Shown here piece by piece: positions 12,421-12,508 of a DNA stretch of 12,508 bases. The notes beneath the pieces are model-generated. The model was not told the origin of the DNA, made no database searches, and was given only the letters and a program-made list of their open reading frames with translations. The position numbers were made by a program, and so were the translations under genes. Origin of the DNA: Planctomycetaceae bacterium (GTDB lineage Bacteria > Planctomycetota > Planctomycetia > Pirellulales > Thermoguttaceae). Where the stretch lies: assembly GCA_031283515.1 (NCBI GenBank), contig JAITBS010000059.1, positions 1 through 12,508 on the forward strand, written 5' to 3'. Within the stretch, counting starts at the first letter, position 1, and every line of letters begins with the position of its first letter.

Positions 12421-12508
12421 TAATGGGAAAAACAAAAATGCCACTGATAGATTACGAACAACTAAAAACATGAAGATTCTATTCGATTTCGATCAACTTT
12501 TTTAAAAA

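Larger units (their letters stand above)
12204..12455. repeat. 252-bp element with perfect 24-bp terminal inverted repeats
   Basis: The terminal arms at 12204-12227 and 12432-12455 are exact reverse complements (24 bp, starting GTAATCTATCAGTGGC). Nested inside are a hairpin GCCCTGAAAGGGC (12246-12258), heptamer arms TTGATAG/TGGAGAG x2 each (12267-12294) facing CTATCAA/CTCTCCA copies (12340-12367), a perfect inner inverted pair TTCGCACGCGGA / TCCGCGTGCGAA (12295-12306, 12328-12339), a palindrome CAAAACGTTTTG (12309-12320), and two more hairpins, GCCCCGTTGGGGC (12378-12390) and GCCCCTATCGGGGC (12407-12420). No transposase is inside. It looks like a MITE- or REP-like composite. No target-site duplication is visible. 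Confidence 0.9.
12110..12508. other. Gene-free right end with a nested repeat element
   Basis: No supported gene. An open frame at 12281-12505 is only translated repeat DNA. The left 90 bp are plain AT-rich DNA. From 12204 to 12455 stands the composite inverted-repeat element; the last 50 bp are unremarkable. Confidence 0.7.

Noticed and set aside
12281..12505. Open frame of 74 codons at the right end
   Set aside because: It is the translation of heptamer and hairpin repeats (LSTINYQLSTINYQLF-type) and not a gene.

Overview
The window looks like a piece of a moderately AT-rich planctomycete chromosome, probably Pirellulales or a relative. This is an inference from gene families, not from a marker gene. 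The pointers are a stand-alone RNA polymerase alpha-CTD protein, a secreted protein of STN/secretin-N repeats, a DUF2961 (GH172) protein, a shortened endonuclease III-like protein with a long charged tail, and DUF3592/arrestin-like membrane proteins. Intergenic regions are long and full of 7-bp tandem repeats, palindromes and REP-like GC hairpins.

Layout. 1-510 (minus) is the N-terminal part of a secreted DUF2961/GH172 protein that runs off the window. 606-1931 (minus) is the exported STN-repeat protein. 1932-2748 has no gene but holds a nearly 200-bp palindrome and a second inverted repeat. 2749-3420 (minus) is a decayed gene (zinc ribbon, Pro-rich linker, one membrane helix) with at least three frame changes and no start. 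3422-4063 (minus) is an intact HAD phosphatase that appears foreign: all four Arg codons are AGA/AGG and it is much more AT-rich than its neighbours. 4214-4926 (minus) is a two-gene translationally coupled pair, a MTH895-type thioredoxin followed by an ArsF-family membrane protein. It resembles arsEFG without the permease. 5163-6488 (minus) is an Old Yellow Enzyme-family oxidoreductase, 6626-8137 (minus) the HhH-GPD-like protein with a Lys/Thr tail, and 8486-8920 (minus) ribosome-binding factor A with a repeat-derived acidic tail.

8921-9736 is a divergent control region. It contains the rbfA promoter candidate, a heptamer repeat hairpin, two candidate structured RNAs (9245-9341 and 9455-9555), A-tracts and an extended -10 promoter. 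To the right, on the plus strand, are a 59-residue single-pass membrane protein, the orphan alpha-CTD protein (strong GGAGG ribosome site), a four-helix DUF3592/arrestin-like membrane protein (GTG start) and a smaller arrestin-like protein overlapping it by ATGA. The last three are tightly spaced and look like one transcription unit.

12110-12508 has no gene. It holds a 252-bp element bounded by perfect 24-bp inverted repeats, with nested heptamer arms and three GC-rich hairpins. Its 13-bp core is shared with the heptamer element near 9065, which points to a dispersed repeat family.

No complete new defence or metabolic system is visible. The most unusual items are the alpha-CTD/arrestin operon with its structured leader region, the permease-less arsEF-like pair beside a foreign gene and a gene wreck, and the palindromic repeat families.
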